Shown here: positions 51,151 to 59,596 of the stretch, in pieces
How the letters are laid out: the number at the start of each line of letters is the position of its first letter
Position numbering within the stretch: position 1 is the first letter of the stretch
Assembly (NCBI GenBank): GCA_003134855.1
Contig: PLCS01000007.1
Location: 133,011 to 197,010, forward strand
Direction of reading: 5' to 3'
Length of the DNA stretch: 64,000 bases
Source of the DNA: Acidobacteriaceae bacterium
GTDB taxonomy: Bacteria; Acidobacteriota; Terriglobia; Terriglobales; Acidobacteriaceae
Made by a program: the position numbers and the translations under genes
The notes under the pieces: model-generated
Database searches by the model: none
Seen by the model: the letters and a program-made list of their open reading frames with translations, nothing else
What the model was told of the DNA's origin: nothing

Positions 51151-51426
51151 ATGACCATGATGCACAATCCGGCCAGCCCAGGGGAACTGCTGAAGGAGTT
51201 TCTAGGCGCAAGAACCGTAACCGAGCTTGCCGAGCATATCGGCGTTGCGCGCGCCACCGTCTCGCGCATCCTCAATGGCCGCACCTCCGTGACGATGGAC
51301 CTCAGCATCCGCCTCGGCGAGGCTCTGGCGCTCTCCCCTGACTTCTTCTCCAAGGCCCAGCTCCAGTACGATCTGTGGACAGAATCACAGAAGAGGCGGC
51401 AAAAGATCAGGCCACTGGCCGCCTGA
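51151..51426 (+). CDS. higA: HigA-type antitoxin, orphan
   Basis: The 91-residue XRE-family protein has the HigA pattern HNPASPGELLKEFLGARTVTELAEHIGVARATVSRILNGRTSVTMDLSIRLGEALALSPDFF and LQYDLWTESQKR. No HigB-like frame exists immediately upstream, where the NRAMP-like gene ends, or downstream. So it is an antitoxin without a toxin, or a regulator derived from one. Its stop TGA opens another copy of the dispersed repeat. Confidence 0.88.
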   Translation: MTMMHNPASPGELLKEFLGARTVTELAEHIGVARATVSRILNGRTSVTMDLSIRLGEALALSPDFFSKAQLQYDLWTESQKRRQKIRPLAA

Positions 51427-51455
51427 CCACCTGCGGTGGGGCCAACTGCCTTCGG
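51424..51455. repeat. Dispersed repeat TGACCACCTGCGGTGGGGCC, copy 3
   Basis: Begins with the orphan higA stop codon and continues AACTGCCTTCGG. It is the third repeat copy in this window that serves as a stop codon. Confidence 0.8.
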
Positions 51456-51812
51456 ATTGGAATGCACCCAGAGATGCCCAGACCCTGCCTCCCGTGGCTG
51501 TGCAAAAAACCGACTAAACCTCTATGAAAAGCCCAATTATGCACTGCTTTTACAGGAATTTCCAAGAAGAGTAATTGCGGACTCTCTTATCCACAAAAAC
51601 CCCTCCCTCCCCCGTTGACCCTGCCCTCCAGGGACCGTAGAGTTTGAATCGGAGGGCAAGTTTTCCGCTGCGCTTTGAGCGTGGCGGCGGGTTGCCCGGA
51701 CCAAGAGGATGCTCGGTCTCACACCCTTCGCAAAGAGCGCGAAGGATGGGGTACCCGCGTTCCATGACGGTAGAAAATGCAGGAAGCGCTGCCCGTACCA
51801 CCCGGAGAAACG
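51427..51812. other. Gene-free region upstream of smc
   Basis: About 385 bases holding the repeat at 51424, an AT-rich stretch at 51495-51560 and the hairpin at 51718-51756. No gene is supported here. The smc promoter is expected in the later part. Confidence 0.5.
51718..51756. repeat. Dispersed hairpin repeat, CACCCTTCGC...GGATGGGGTACCC family
   Basis: ACACCCTTCGC (51721-51731) pairs with GCGAAGGATGGGGT (from 51739) over AAAGAGC, and the tag reads GGGGTACCC instead of GGGGCACCC. It is a diverged member of the family at 6446 and 11670. Confidence 0.65.
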
Positions 51813-54800
51813 ATGCTGAAACTAAAGAAGATCCACATTCTCGGCTTCAAGAGCTTTTGTGACCGCACGGAGTTGACCGTGGCGGGTACGGGGATTGCCG
51901 TGGTGGTAGGGCCGAACGGGTGCGGCAAGTCGAACATTCTGGACGGGGTGAGCTGGGTGCTGGGCGAGCAGAGCGCTAAATCCTTGCGCGGCACACACAT
52001 GCAGGATGTGATCTTTTCCGGGACGAGGGAGCGCAAGGCGCTGGGCATGGCCGAGGTGACGCTGACCATGGTCGATCCGGAGGCTTACGAGGGGCCGATT
52101 CCCGTGGAACCGCTGGTACTGGTGGACCACGACGGTCCCACCGACTGGGACGAGGAGGCGGCGCGGCGCGAGCGGGCCAATGAAGCCGAGGAGATTATCG
52201 CCCAGGAGCAGCCGGGACAGGCGCTCGACGAAGACTCGCCGGAACAGCCGCAATCGATGAGCAGCGGCGAGGGACCGCAGGCGGTGGTGCTGAAGATTCG
52301 CCGTCGCAAGTTTCAGCGCACGCCGCAAAAGGGCGAGGTGGTGGTGACGCGGCGGCTCTTCCGCACCGGCGAGAGCGAGTACCTGCTGAACGGCAAGCTC
52401 TGCCGGCTGCGCGACATCCAGGACATCTTCATGGGCACGGGCCTGGGGCCGGAGAGCTACGCGATCATCGGGCAGGAGCGGATCGGGCAGTTGCTCAGCT
52501 CCAAGCCGTACGAGCGGCGGGCGATCATCGAAGAGGCGGCGGGGATTACTCGCTTCAAGACCAAGAAGCGGCTGGCCGAGTTGCGCCTGGAGAGCGCCAA
52601 GCAGAATCTGGCGCGCGTGGACGACATTTTTGAAGAAGTCACGCGACAGATGAACAGTTTGAAGCGGCAGGCGGCCAAGGCCGAGCGTTTTGCCGCGGTG
52701 CGCGACGAGTTGCGCGGGCGTCTGCGCGTGGTGCTGGCCAGCCGCATGGCGCTGATGGACGCCGAACAATCGAGACTCGACACGGAGATCGCCGCGCTCA
52801 GCGGACGGATCAACGGCTCGGCGGCGGAGATTGAGGCGGAGGAGGCCGAGCAGCACGCACTCACCGAACGGGGCTACGAGCTGGACAGCGAAGGCCAGGA
52901 GGCGCAGAACCGCGCCAACACGGCGGCCGTGGAGCGGGAGCGGGCGGCGGCGCGGGAGCGCGCCAATACGGAGCGCGTGGCCGAACTGGAGACGCGCATT
53001 GCGGCGGCCGGCGCCGAGCTGGAGCAGACGCGGACGCAGTTGGCGGGGATTGCCGAGGAGCGGACGCAGCAGGGCTCGTTCATGGCGACGGCGGCCGAAG
53101 AGGCGCGCACTTTTCGCCAGCAGGTGGAGGCGCGCCAGCAGGAGGCGCGCACGGCGGCAGAAGAGGTCTTCACGGCGGAGCGGGAGTTGGAGGCCAGCCG
53201 CCGTCAGGTCATGCATTTGCTGACACTGGCCGGCAACGCGCGCAACCACATGGCGCAAGGCCAAGAGAGTTTGGCGGCGTTGGAGCGCGAGGCGGCGCGG
53301 CTGGAAGCCGAGATGAGCCAGGCCAAGGCAGAGCTGGAGAATCTGGGCGCGCAGAGCGGAGAGGCGCGGCTGCGCTACGAATCCGCGGCGGAGACTCTGA
53401 AGCGGCTGGAGAGCGAGATTGCGGCGCTGCGCGAGGCGCTGCAGAACCATCGCTCCAAAGAAGCCGCACTGCGTGCGCACGTAAATCAGCTGAGCGGAGA
53501 AACGGCCAAGTTAACCGGGCGGCGCGACTCGCTGCAATCGCTGATTCGCAACCACAGCTACTCCACCGACACCGTCCGGCGGCTGCTAAAGCCGGGCGCG
53601 CTGGCGCAGGGCATGGCGCCGGTAGGCACGCTGGCCGACTTCATCGAAGTAAGCGGCGAGCATGAGGATGTGGTGGACGAGTTCCTGCGCGAGGAACTGA
53701 ATTATGTGGTGGTGAAGAGCTGGGTGGCTGCCGAGCAGGGCGTTCAGTTGCTCAAGTCGGGCGTGGATGGCCGCGCCACGTTTCTGATTCACTCGACGGA
53801 GCAGGCCGCGCTTTTTGAGGAGAGTAACGAGACGATCAGCGCCCCCGGCGTGACCCCGCTGAAGGACTCGATCCGGGTGCTGAACGGCTTTGGGCTGCCG
53901 CTGGAGTCGATTCTGCCCAAGATCAATCACAGCTACCTGGTGGTAGACTCCAGCGAGGCGCTGCGCCTGGCCGGGCGCTACGCGTACGCATTCTTCCTGA
54001 CGCCGGAGGGCGAGTGCTTCCACAACTCGACGGTGACCGGAGGCAAGCCTTCCAGCGAAGGACCGCTGGCGTTAAAGCGCGAGCTGCGCGAGGCTGAGAA
54101 TCGCCTGGGCAAACTGGAGGTTGAGCTGGCGCAGGCGGAGACGGAAGCCGCGGCGCTGGTTATGGCCATCGCGGAGCAAGCCGCGCAACTGGAGGCGCTG
54201 AGCGAGCAGCGGCGGCTGGCTGAGCGCGACACCGCCAACCAGGGCGCGGCGCTGAAGCAGATGGAAGGCGAGACGCAGCGCGTCGAGAGGCGGCTGGAGG
54301 AGTGGACGGCGCAGGCCGCTCGCAATAAGGACGCCCGCGAGGCCAAGAGCGTCAGCATCAGCCAGAAGCGCGAGGAGATGCAGCGACTGGAAGCCGAGCA
54401 TCGAACGGCCGAGGCAGCTCTCGATCAGTTGCAGGCGGAGCTGGCCTTGCTGCGGCAGACGCGCGAGAGCTTGCAACAGGAGGCGGCGCAGGTGACCGCG
54501 GAGCTGGCTGGGTTGGAAGAGCGGCGGCGCGGGGCCGAGGCTGTCTTCCAGCGCATCGACCGTCTCCATGCCGACCTGGAGCGCCGCGTACTCTCGATTG
54601 ATCAGCAGCGGAGCGCGGCCAGCGTGGAGCGCGAGCAGCGCGTCCGGGAGAGCGCCGAGCTGGCCCAGCACGAGCAGGAGCTGGCAGCGGCGCGCGCCGA
54701 GGCGCTGGCCCTGGCGCAGACGCTAGCCGGCCAGGCGCAGGCTTTGCGTCTGCAACTGGCGACGATGGAGACGCAACTCAAGAGCGGGCGGACCGCGCTG

Positions 54801-55628
54801 GACCAATTGCGCGAGCAGCGCGCCAGTCGCTCCAGCGAAGGCTCCAAGCTGCTCTCTGACCTCGAATATGTGGAGGCAAGCTGCCTGGCCGAGGTCAATG
54901 CGGAAGCCGCAGCGCTGCGCGCCGATGAACAGATTGCGCGCGTGGCCGGCGAGGAGCTGGCGGCGGAAGAGGAGATCTGCAGGAGCTTGCGTCAAAGGAT
55001 CGAGCAGATGGGCCCGGTGAACATGATGGCCCTGGACGAGTACAAGGAGACCGCCGAGCGCCATAGCTTCCTGGGAGCGCAACGCGCGGACCTGATGGAG
55101 TCGATCGAGAACACGCAGCAGACCATCAAGGAGATCGATCTGATCTCGCGCACCAAATTCGACGAGGCTTTTGCCCGCATCAACGAGAACTTCGCGCAGG
55201 TCTTCTCGCGGCTCTTCCAGGGTGGGCAGGCCTTTCTGCGTCTAACCGACGTGGAGAACCAGGCAGAGAGCGGCCTGGAGATCGTGGCTTCGCCGCCGGG
55301 CAAGAAGCTGCAGAATGTGCTGCTGCTCTCGGGCGGCGAAAAGTCGCTCACCGCGCTGGCCCTGCTGGTGGCCATCTTCCAGTTCCAGCCCAGCCCCTTC
55401 TGCGCGCTCGACGAAGTGGACGCGGCGCTGGACGAGACCAACGTCGGTCGCCTTGCAGAGTTGTTGCATTCGCTGAGCCGGGAGACGCAGTTCCTGCTGG
55501 TCACCCACTCCAAGCGCATGATGCAAACAGCCGACATGATCTACGGCGTCACCATGCAGGAGCCGGGCGTCTCGAAGGTGATCAGCGTGCGCCTGGGCAG
55601 CCGCGAGCAGCATCGCGCTACGGCGTAA
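51813..55628 (+). CDS. smc: Chromosome segregation ATPase SMC
   Basis: This 1271-residue condensin-like protein organises the chromosome with ScpA/ScpB. Walker A is GPNGCGKSN (33-41), and the head signature is LLSGGEKSLTALALLVAIFQ with Walker B CALDEVDAALDETN near the C-terminus. Two long coiled coils flank a hinge around 580-720 (VGTLADFIEVSGEHEDVVDEFL...PEGECFHNSTVTGGKPS). An acidic, low-complexity insertion of about 75 residues (roughly 92-168: EEAARRERANEAEEIIAQEQPGQ..) interrupts the N-terminal head. The start at 51813 has GGAG upstream; a 12-residue extension is less likely. Confidence 0.95.
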   Translation: MLKLKKIHILGFKSFCDRTELTVAGTGIAVVVGPNGCGKSNILDGVSWVLGEQSAKSLRGTHMQDVIFSGTRERKALGMAEVTLTMVDPEAYEGPIPVEPLVLVDHDGPTDWDEEAARRERANEAEEIIAQEQPGQALDEDSPEQPQSMSSGEGPQAVVLKIRRRKFQRTPQKGEVVVTRRLFRTGESEYLLNGKLCRLRDIQDIFMGTGLGPESYAIIGQERIGQLLSSKPYERRAIIEEAAGITRFKTKKRLAELRLESAKQNLARVDDIFEEVTRQMNSLKRQAAKAERFAAVRDELRGRLRVVLASRMALMDAEQSRLDTEIAALSGRINGSAAEIEAEEAEQHALTERGYELDSEGQEAQNRANTAAVERERAAARERANTERVAELETRIAAAGAELEQTRTQLAGIAEERTQQGSFMATAAEEARTFRQQVEARQQEARTAAEEVFTAERELEASRRQVMHLLTLAGNARNHMAQGQESLAALEREAARLEAEMSQAKAELENLGAQSGEARLRYESAAETLKRLESEIAALREALQNHRSKEAALRAHVNQLSGETAKLTGRRDSLQSLIRNHSYSTDTVRRLLKPGALAQGMAPVGTLADFIEVSGEHEDVVDEFLREELNYVVVKSWVAAEQGVQLLKSGVDGRATFLIHSTEQAALFEESNETISAPGVTPLKDSIRVLNGFGLPLESILPKINHSYLVVDSSEALRLAGRYAYAFFLTPEGECFHNSTVTGGKPSSEGPLALKRELREAENRLGKLEVELAQAETEAAALVMAIAEQAAQLEALSEQRRLAERDTANQGAALKQMEGETQRVERRLEEWTAQAARNKDAREAKSVSISQKREEMQRLEAEHRTAEAALDQLQAELALLRQTRESLQQEAAQVTAELAGLEERRRGAEAVFQRIDRLHADLERRVLSIDQQRSAASVEREQRVRESAELAQHEQELAAARAEALALAQTLAGQAQALRLQLATMETQLKSGRTALDQLREQRASRSSEGSKLLSDLEYVEASCLAEVNAEAAALRADEQIARVAGEELAAEEEICRSLRQRIEQMGPVNMMALDEYKETAERHSFLGAQRADLMESIENTQQTIKEIDLISRTKFDEAFARINENFAQVFSRLFQGGQAFLRLTDVENQAESGLEIVASPPGKKLQNVLLLSGGEKSLTALALLVAIFQFQPSPFCALDEVDAALDETNVGRLAELLHSLSRETQFLLVTHSKRMMQTADMIYGVTMQEPGVSKVISVRLGSREQHRATA

Positions 55629-55742
55629 CTCTATGTTGCCTTGGGCACGAAGATCGCCTGACCCTTCGCGGTCTGAGAACTCCCCGAGTAGTTTAGAATT
55701 GTTAGAGTCAAGATATAGTTTGAAGCACGAATAGAGGCCTTC

Positions 55743-56531
55743 GTGGCAGATTTGGAATTTGTGCAAACCCAGGCTCAAGAGGACAGCGGAGTCGCACGAC
55801 CGGCGGCGCTTCTGCGCAGCGCGGTCGAGCTGGGCATCGTATGCCCCATGGCGAACGAAGGAAACAAGGCGGTCGCTTTCTGCCAGGCGGTGCTGGAGCA
55901 ATGTTCGGGCTTTCGCAAGGTTACCTTCTTCGCGGTTTTTGATCGCGTCTCGAAGGACGAGAGCCTCGATCTTATGCGCGAACTGGAGCGGGGCGAGCCG
56001 CGCCTGCGCGTGGTTTGGGCCCCGGAAAACCGTTGCATAGTGGACGCCTATCTGCGCGGCTACAAAGAGGCGCTGGATGCCGGATGCGATTGGATTCTGG
56101 AAATCGATGCCGGATTCAGCCATCAACCTAGCGATATTCCGCAGTTTTTTTGTGCGATGGAACAAGGAATGGATTGCGTCTTCGGAAGCCGCTTTATAGG
56201 CCGTTTCGAGAAGAGCTCGCTCCAGCGCCGCTTTGTCAGTTGGGGCGGAACCGCGCTGGCAAACCTGCTGCTGGGCACACGGCAGACGGACATGACCAGC
56301 GGATTCGAGTTATTTTCTAGGAAGACGCTTGCGATGGTCATCGGCCGGGGGATTCAGTCCAGGGCGCATTTCTTTCAGACCGAGATCAAGACGTATTGTA
56401 GGAATCTGAAGTTTGTCGAGGTGCCGATCACTTACCGCGCGGCAAGCCCTCGTCTTGGCTCATCAGCGCTTATGGAAGCCTTCCGGCAGCTCTGGCGCCT
56501 CTTTCAACTTCGTCTCAAGGAGCAACTGTGA
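55743..56531 (+). CDS. Glycosyltransferase family 2
   Basis: The 262-residue GT-A fold enzyme has IVCPMANEGNKAVAFCQAVLEQC (about 32-54), and the metal/nucleotide site is in WILEIDAGFSHQPSDIPQFF (D122). GSRFIGRFEKSSLQRRFVSWGGTALANLLLGTRQTDMTSGFELFSRKTL matches the polyprenyl-phosphate-mannose-synthase-like group. The start is GTG at 55743. The stop overlaps the next gene by four bases, so the two are translated as a pair. Confidence 0.9.
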   Translation: MADLEFVQTQAQEDSGVARPAALLRSAVELGIVCPMANEGNKAVAFCQAVLEQCSGFRKVTFFAVFDRVSKDESLDLMRELERGEPRLRVVWAPENRCIVDAYLRGYKEALDAGCDWILEIDAGFSHQPSDIPQFFCAMEQGMDCVFGSRFIGRFEKSSLQRRFVSWGGTALANLLLGTRQTDMTSGFELFSRKTLAMVIGRGIQSRAHFFQTEIKTYCRNLKFVEVPITYRAASPRLGSSALMEAFRQLWRLFQLRLKEQL

Positions 56532-57547
56532 AGGATTCATCATTTGCAGGCCCCGTCAGTGTTATTGTTACTTCCATCGCCGCGCCGAATGCGGAGATGC
56601 GGGAGTTAGCCAGTCAGTGCAAGGCGCGCGGGTTTTCGTTTTACGTGATAGGCGACGTGCCCAGCCCGGATGATTTCTCTATTGATGGATGCGAGTTCTA
56701 TAACCTGGAACGGCAGCGGGCAACGGGTTTCAAGATAGCGGAACTTATGCCCACGCGGCATTACTCGCGGAAAAACATCGGCTATTTGCTGGCGATCCAA
56801 AAGCGGCCAAGCATGCTGCTTGAGACCGATGATGACAATCAGCCGATGCCGGAGTTCTGGAACGCGAGAACGCAGCGGTTGTTTGCACCGGCGCTCTCCG
56901 CGAACGGATGGACAAACGTCTATGGGTACTTTACCGAGGCTAATATCTGGCCGCGGGGATTGCCCCTGGATGCGATTCAGAAGCCGCTGCCGGAGTTTGA
57001 GAAGCTGCCGGAGGCCGAGTTAGACTGTCCGATTCAGCAAGGACTGGCGAATGAAGATCCGGATGTGGACGCGATTTACCGGCTGCTGCTGCCGCTTCCG
57101 ATCTGCTTCAGAACAGACCGGCGGCTGGCTCTGGGGCGCGGGACGTGGTGCCCATTCAACAGCCAGAATACTGCCTGGTTCCCAGCGGCGTATCCGCTGA
57201 TGTATCTGCCTTCTTACTGTTCTTTCCGCATGACAGATATCTGGCGCAGCTTTGTGGCGCAGCGCATTGCATGGGAGAACGGCTGGAGTGTGCTGTTCAA
57301 GGGGCCGGATGTATATCAGGAACGGAATGAGCATAACTTGATGAAGGATTTTGCCGATGAGATTTCGGGGTATTTGAACAACCGCAAAATCGGAACTCAA
57401 CTTGATGCGCTGAAGCTGGAAGCAGGACCGGAGAATCTGGGAGCTAATCTGATTCGCTGTTACGAGGAGCTGGTTCGGCTGGAGCTGGTCGGCGGCAAAG
57501 AGATGGATTTGGTGAAAGCCTGGGTGATGGACTTGGAGAGTTTCTGA
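56528..57547 (+). CDS. STELLO/DUF288-like glycosyltransferase
   Basis: The 339-residue protein has SVIVTSIAAPNAEMRELASQCKARGFSFYVIGD (about 11-43), RKNIGYLLAIQKRPSMLLETDDDNQPMPEFW with the D101-D102-D103 metal site, and FNSQNTAWFPAAYPLMYLPSYCSFRMTDIWRSFVAQRIAWENGW. This is the order seen in the STELLO/DUF288 group known from plants and nematodes and found sporadically in bacteria. The GTG start overlaps the preceding GT2 gene. The two probably build one glycan. A hairpin terminator follows. Confidence 0.85.
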   Translation: MKDSSFAGPVSVIVTSIAAPNAEMRELASQCKARGFSFYVIGDVPSPDDFSIDGCEFYNLERQRATGFKIAELMPTRHYSRKNIGYLLAIQKRPSMLLETDDDNQPMPEFWNARTQRLFAPALSANGWTNVYGYFTEANIWPRGLPLDAIQKPLPEFEKLPEAELDCPIQQGLANEDPDVDAIYRLLLPLPICFRTDRRLALGRGTWCPFNSQNTAWFPAAYPLMYLPSYCSFRMTDIWRSFVAQRIAWENGWSVLFKGPDVYQERNEHNLMKDFADEISGYLNNRKIGTQLDALKLEAGPENLGANLIRCYEELVRLELVGGKEMDLVKAWVMDLESF

Positions 57548-57565
57548 AATATTTGGAGTTTTGTA

Positions 57566-57595
57566 AAGGCGCGGCTTCAGCCGCGCCTTATTGCT
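57566..57595 (+). terminator. Intrinsic terminator of the glycosyltransferase pair
   Basis: AAGGCGCGGC (57566-57575) and GCCGCGCCTT (57580-57589) form a perfect 10-bp stem with loop TTCA, followed by ATTGC. Confidence 0.85.
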
Positions 57596-57670
57596 GAGTA
57601 ACTCCTGATTTCGTCCAGGGATCAGTTCCAGGCGTTATGATCATAAGATGTTGTTACAGCCTATCAAATA

Positions 57671-57720
57671 TGCCGGACCCCCGAGTCCCGCTTTTGGGGC
57701 CTGGGAAACCACGAACCTCA
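57671..57720. repeat. Dispersed hairpin repeat, inverted orientation
   Basis: Reads CCTGGGAAACCACGAACC at 57700-57717, the reverse complement of the flank at 5547-5564. A CCCC...TTTTGGGG stem lies inside. It stands between the convergent glycosyltransferase and aldolase genes. Confidence 0.72.
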
Positions 57721-57731
57721 GCCGGCCCCGT

Positions 57732-58388
57732 TCATGAAGCGCGAAAGTTGCGGATGATCTTCATGTACTCGCGCGCCGTTTGGGTGATGAGCTCCGGCTT
57801 ACCATCGGCGATGGCCTGGGGATTGACCAGGTCGCCGCCCACGCCCAGGGCAAAGGCTCCAGCAGCCAGGAACTCCGCCGCGGTGGCCAGCGAAACTCCC
57901 CCGGTGGGAATCAGCTCGATCTGCGGCAGCGGGGCTTTCAGCGCCTTCAGGTACTTTGCCCCGCCCAGTGCGCTGCACGGAAAGACCTTGACCACATCGG
58001 CGCCGGCCTCCCAGGCAGTCACCACCTCCGTCGGCGTCAGCGCTCCGGGCATCACCGGCACGCTGTAGCGGCGGCAGATCTCGATTGTCCTCACATTCAG
58101 CGATGGGCTGACGATGAACTCCGCGCCAACCAGCATGCAGGCGCGCGCGGTCTCCGGGTCCAGGACCGTACCCGCTCCGATAAGAATGCGCCCCTGGGTC
58201 TCGCGCACCAACTGGCGGATGACTTCAATCGCCCCAGGAACCGTCATGGTCACTTCGAGTGCGGTAACTCCTCCGGCCTCGATAGCCTCCGCGAGAGCCA
58301 GCGCCTCATCAATCGAGTGAGCGCGCAGCACCGGCAGCAGCCCTATCTCGCGGATGCGCTTCAGTACATCTTCCTTTTTCATCGTCAT
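57732..58388 (-). CDS. eda: 2-dehydro-3-deoxy-phosphogluconate (KDPG) aldolase
   Basis: This class I aldolase cleaves KDPG to pyruvate and glyceraldehyde 3-phosphate. The 218-residue protein has LPVLRAHSIDEALALAEAIEAGGVTALEVTMT (E45), GAGTVLDPETA, VMPGALTPTEVVTAWEAGADVVKVFPCSALGG with the Schiff-base K134, and IPTGGV. It starts 44 bases after the KDG kinase gene end on the same strand, so the two form an operon. It serves the Entner-Doudoroff-type end of hexuronate use. Confidence 0.93.
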   Translation of the reverse strand: MTMKKEDVLKRIREIGLLPVLRAHSIDEALALAEAIEAGGVTALEVTMTVPGAIEVIRQLVRETQGRILIGAGTVLDPETARACMLVGAEFIVSPSLNVRTIEICRRYSVPVMPGALTPTEVVTAWEAGADVVKVFPCSALGGAKYLKALKAPLPQIELIPTGGVSLATAAEFLAAGAFALGVGGDLVNPQAIADGKPELITQTAREYMKIIRNFRAS

Positions 58389-58432
58389 TCCTTTGTTCTC
58401 TGCGGTTAAGGCTCATGCCGCCTGTGGAGCGA

Positions 58433-59536
58433 TCATCGCGAGATGCGTGCCGCTCCGCCACCCATCAGGCGGAGCACTTCAGCAAGACTCGCCGTGCTGG
58501 TATCTCCGGGCGTGGTCATGGCCAGAGCGCCGTGCGCCACGCCGCATTTCATCGCCCATTCCATGCCCTTGCCGGCCAGCAGGCCGTAGATCAGTCCGGA
58601 AGCAAAAGAGTCGCCTCCTCCCACACGATCCAGAATTTCCACATCGCGCTGCGGCACATGCACGATGCCACCGCTATAGAGCGCGATCGCACCCCACGCG
58701 TTCTCCGACGCGGAGAGAGCCGTGCGCAATGTGGAGGCAATGACCTTCAGATTGGGGTAGGCGGCAGAGAGTTCGCGCAGCATCTTCTCGTAACTCACGA
58801 TGGGAAGCTCGTCGAAGCTCTCGCTGACTCCTTCCATCTTCACTCCCAGCACTGCGGAAAAATCCTCTTCATTGCCGAAGAGAACGTCCACCTTGCACAC
58901 TAAATCGCGATTCACTTCCTGCGCCTTCGCCTTGCCACCAATCGCCTTCCACAGCGACTCGCGATAATTCAAATCGTAGGAGACCACGGTTCCCGCCGTC
59001 CGCGCCGCATCCATCGCTTCGGCCGCAACGGTCCTGGTTGTATCGGAGAGAGCCGCGAAGATACCGCCGGTGTGCAGCCAGCGCGAACCCATTTTCGCGC
59101 CGAAGATTTGCGGCCAATCATAATCTCCGGGGGCAAGCTGCGAGACCGCCGTGTGGCCGCGATCCGAGCATCCCAGCGCGGCGCGGACGCCAAAGCCCCG
59201 CTCGGTGAAGTTCAGGCCATTGCGTACCGTGCGGCCTACTCCGTCGTAGGGCTTCCAGCGGACCAGCTCCTGATCGACGCCGCCTTGCAGCATCAAGTCT
59301 TCCACCAGCCGTCCGACGGGATTGTCGGCCAGCGCCGTCGCAATCGCGGTGCGCAGGCCGAAGCAGCGGCGCAGCCCGCGAGCCACGTTGTATTCGCCAC
59401 CGCCCTCCGATGCGCGAAAGGCGCGCGCCGTATGAATGCGATCATCGCCCGGATCAAGCCGCAGCATGACCTCGCCCAAACTCACGCAATCCCAGCGCGC
59501 CGATCCGGCGGCTTTCACATTCAGCAAGTTATCCAT
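58433..59536 (-). CDS. kdgK: 2-keto-3-deoxygluconate kinase (PfkB family)
   Basis: The 367-residue PfkB-type sugar kinase has SLGEVMLRLDPGDDRIHTARAFRASEGGGEYNVARGLRRCFGLRTAIATALADNPVGRLVEDLM (N-terminal substrate site) and the GGGDSFASGLIYGLL catalytic motif with D309. The SLGEVMLRLDP opening is typical of KDG kinases rather than ribokinases. It phosphorylates KDG for the adjacent aldolase. The start is ATG at 59536. Confidence 0.9.
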   Translation of the reverse strand: MDNLLNVKAAGSARWDCVSLGEVMLRLDPGDDRIHTARAFRASEGGGEYNVARGLRRCFGLRTAIATALADNPVGRLVEDLMLQGGVDQELVRWKPYDGVGRTVRNGLNFTERGFGVRAALGCSDRGHTAVSQLAPGDYDWPQIFGAKMGSRWLHTGGIFAALSDTTRTVAAEAMDAARTAGTVVSYDLNYRESLWKAIGGKAKAQEVNRDLVCKVDVLFGNEEDFSAVLGVKMEGVSESFDELPIVSYEKMLRELSAAYPNLKVIASTLRTALSASENAWGAIALYSGGIVHVPQRDVEILDRVGGGDSFASGLIYGLLAGKGMEWAMKCGVAHGALAMTTPGDTSTASLAEVLRLMGGGAARISR

Positions 59537-59596
59537 ACGATTCCCGTCGTGTAATTTCCCTCGATAGAATACCGTATCCAAGATTCATTAGGGAAA

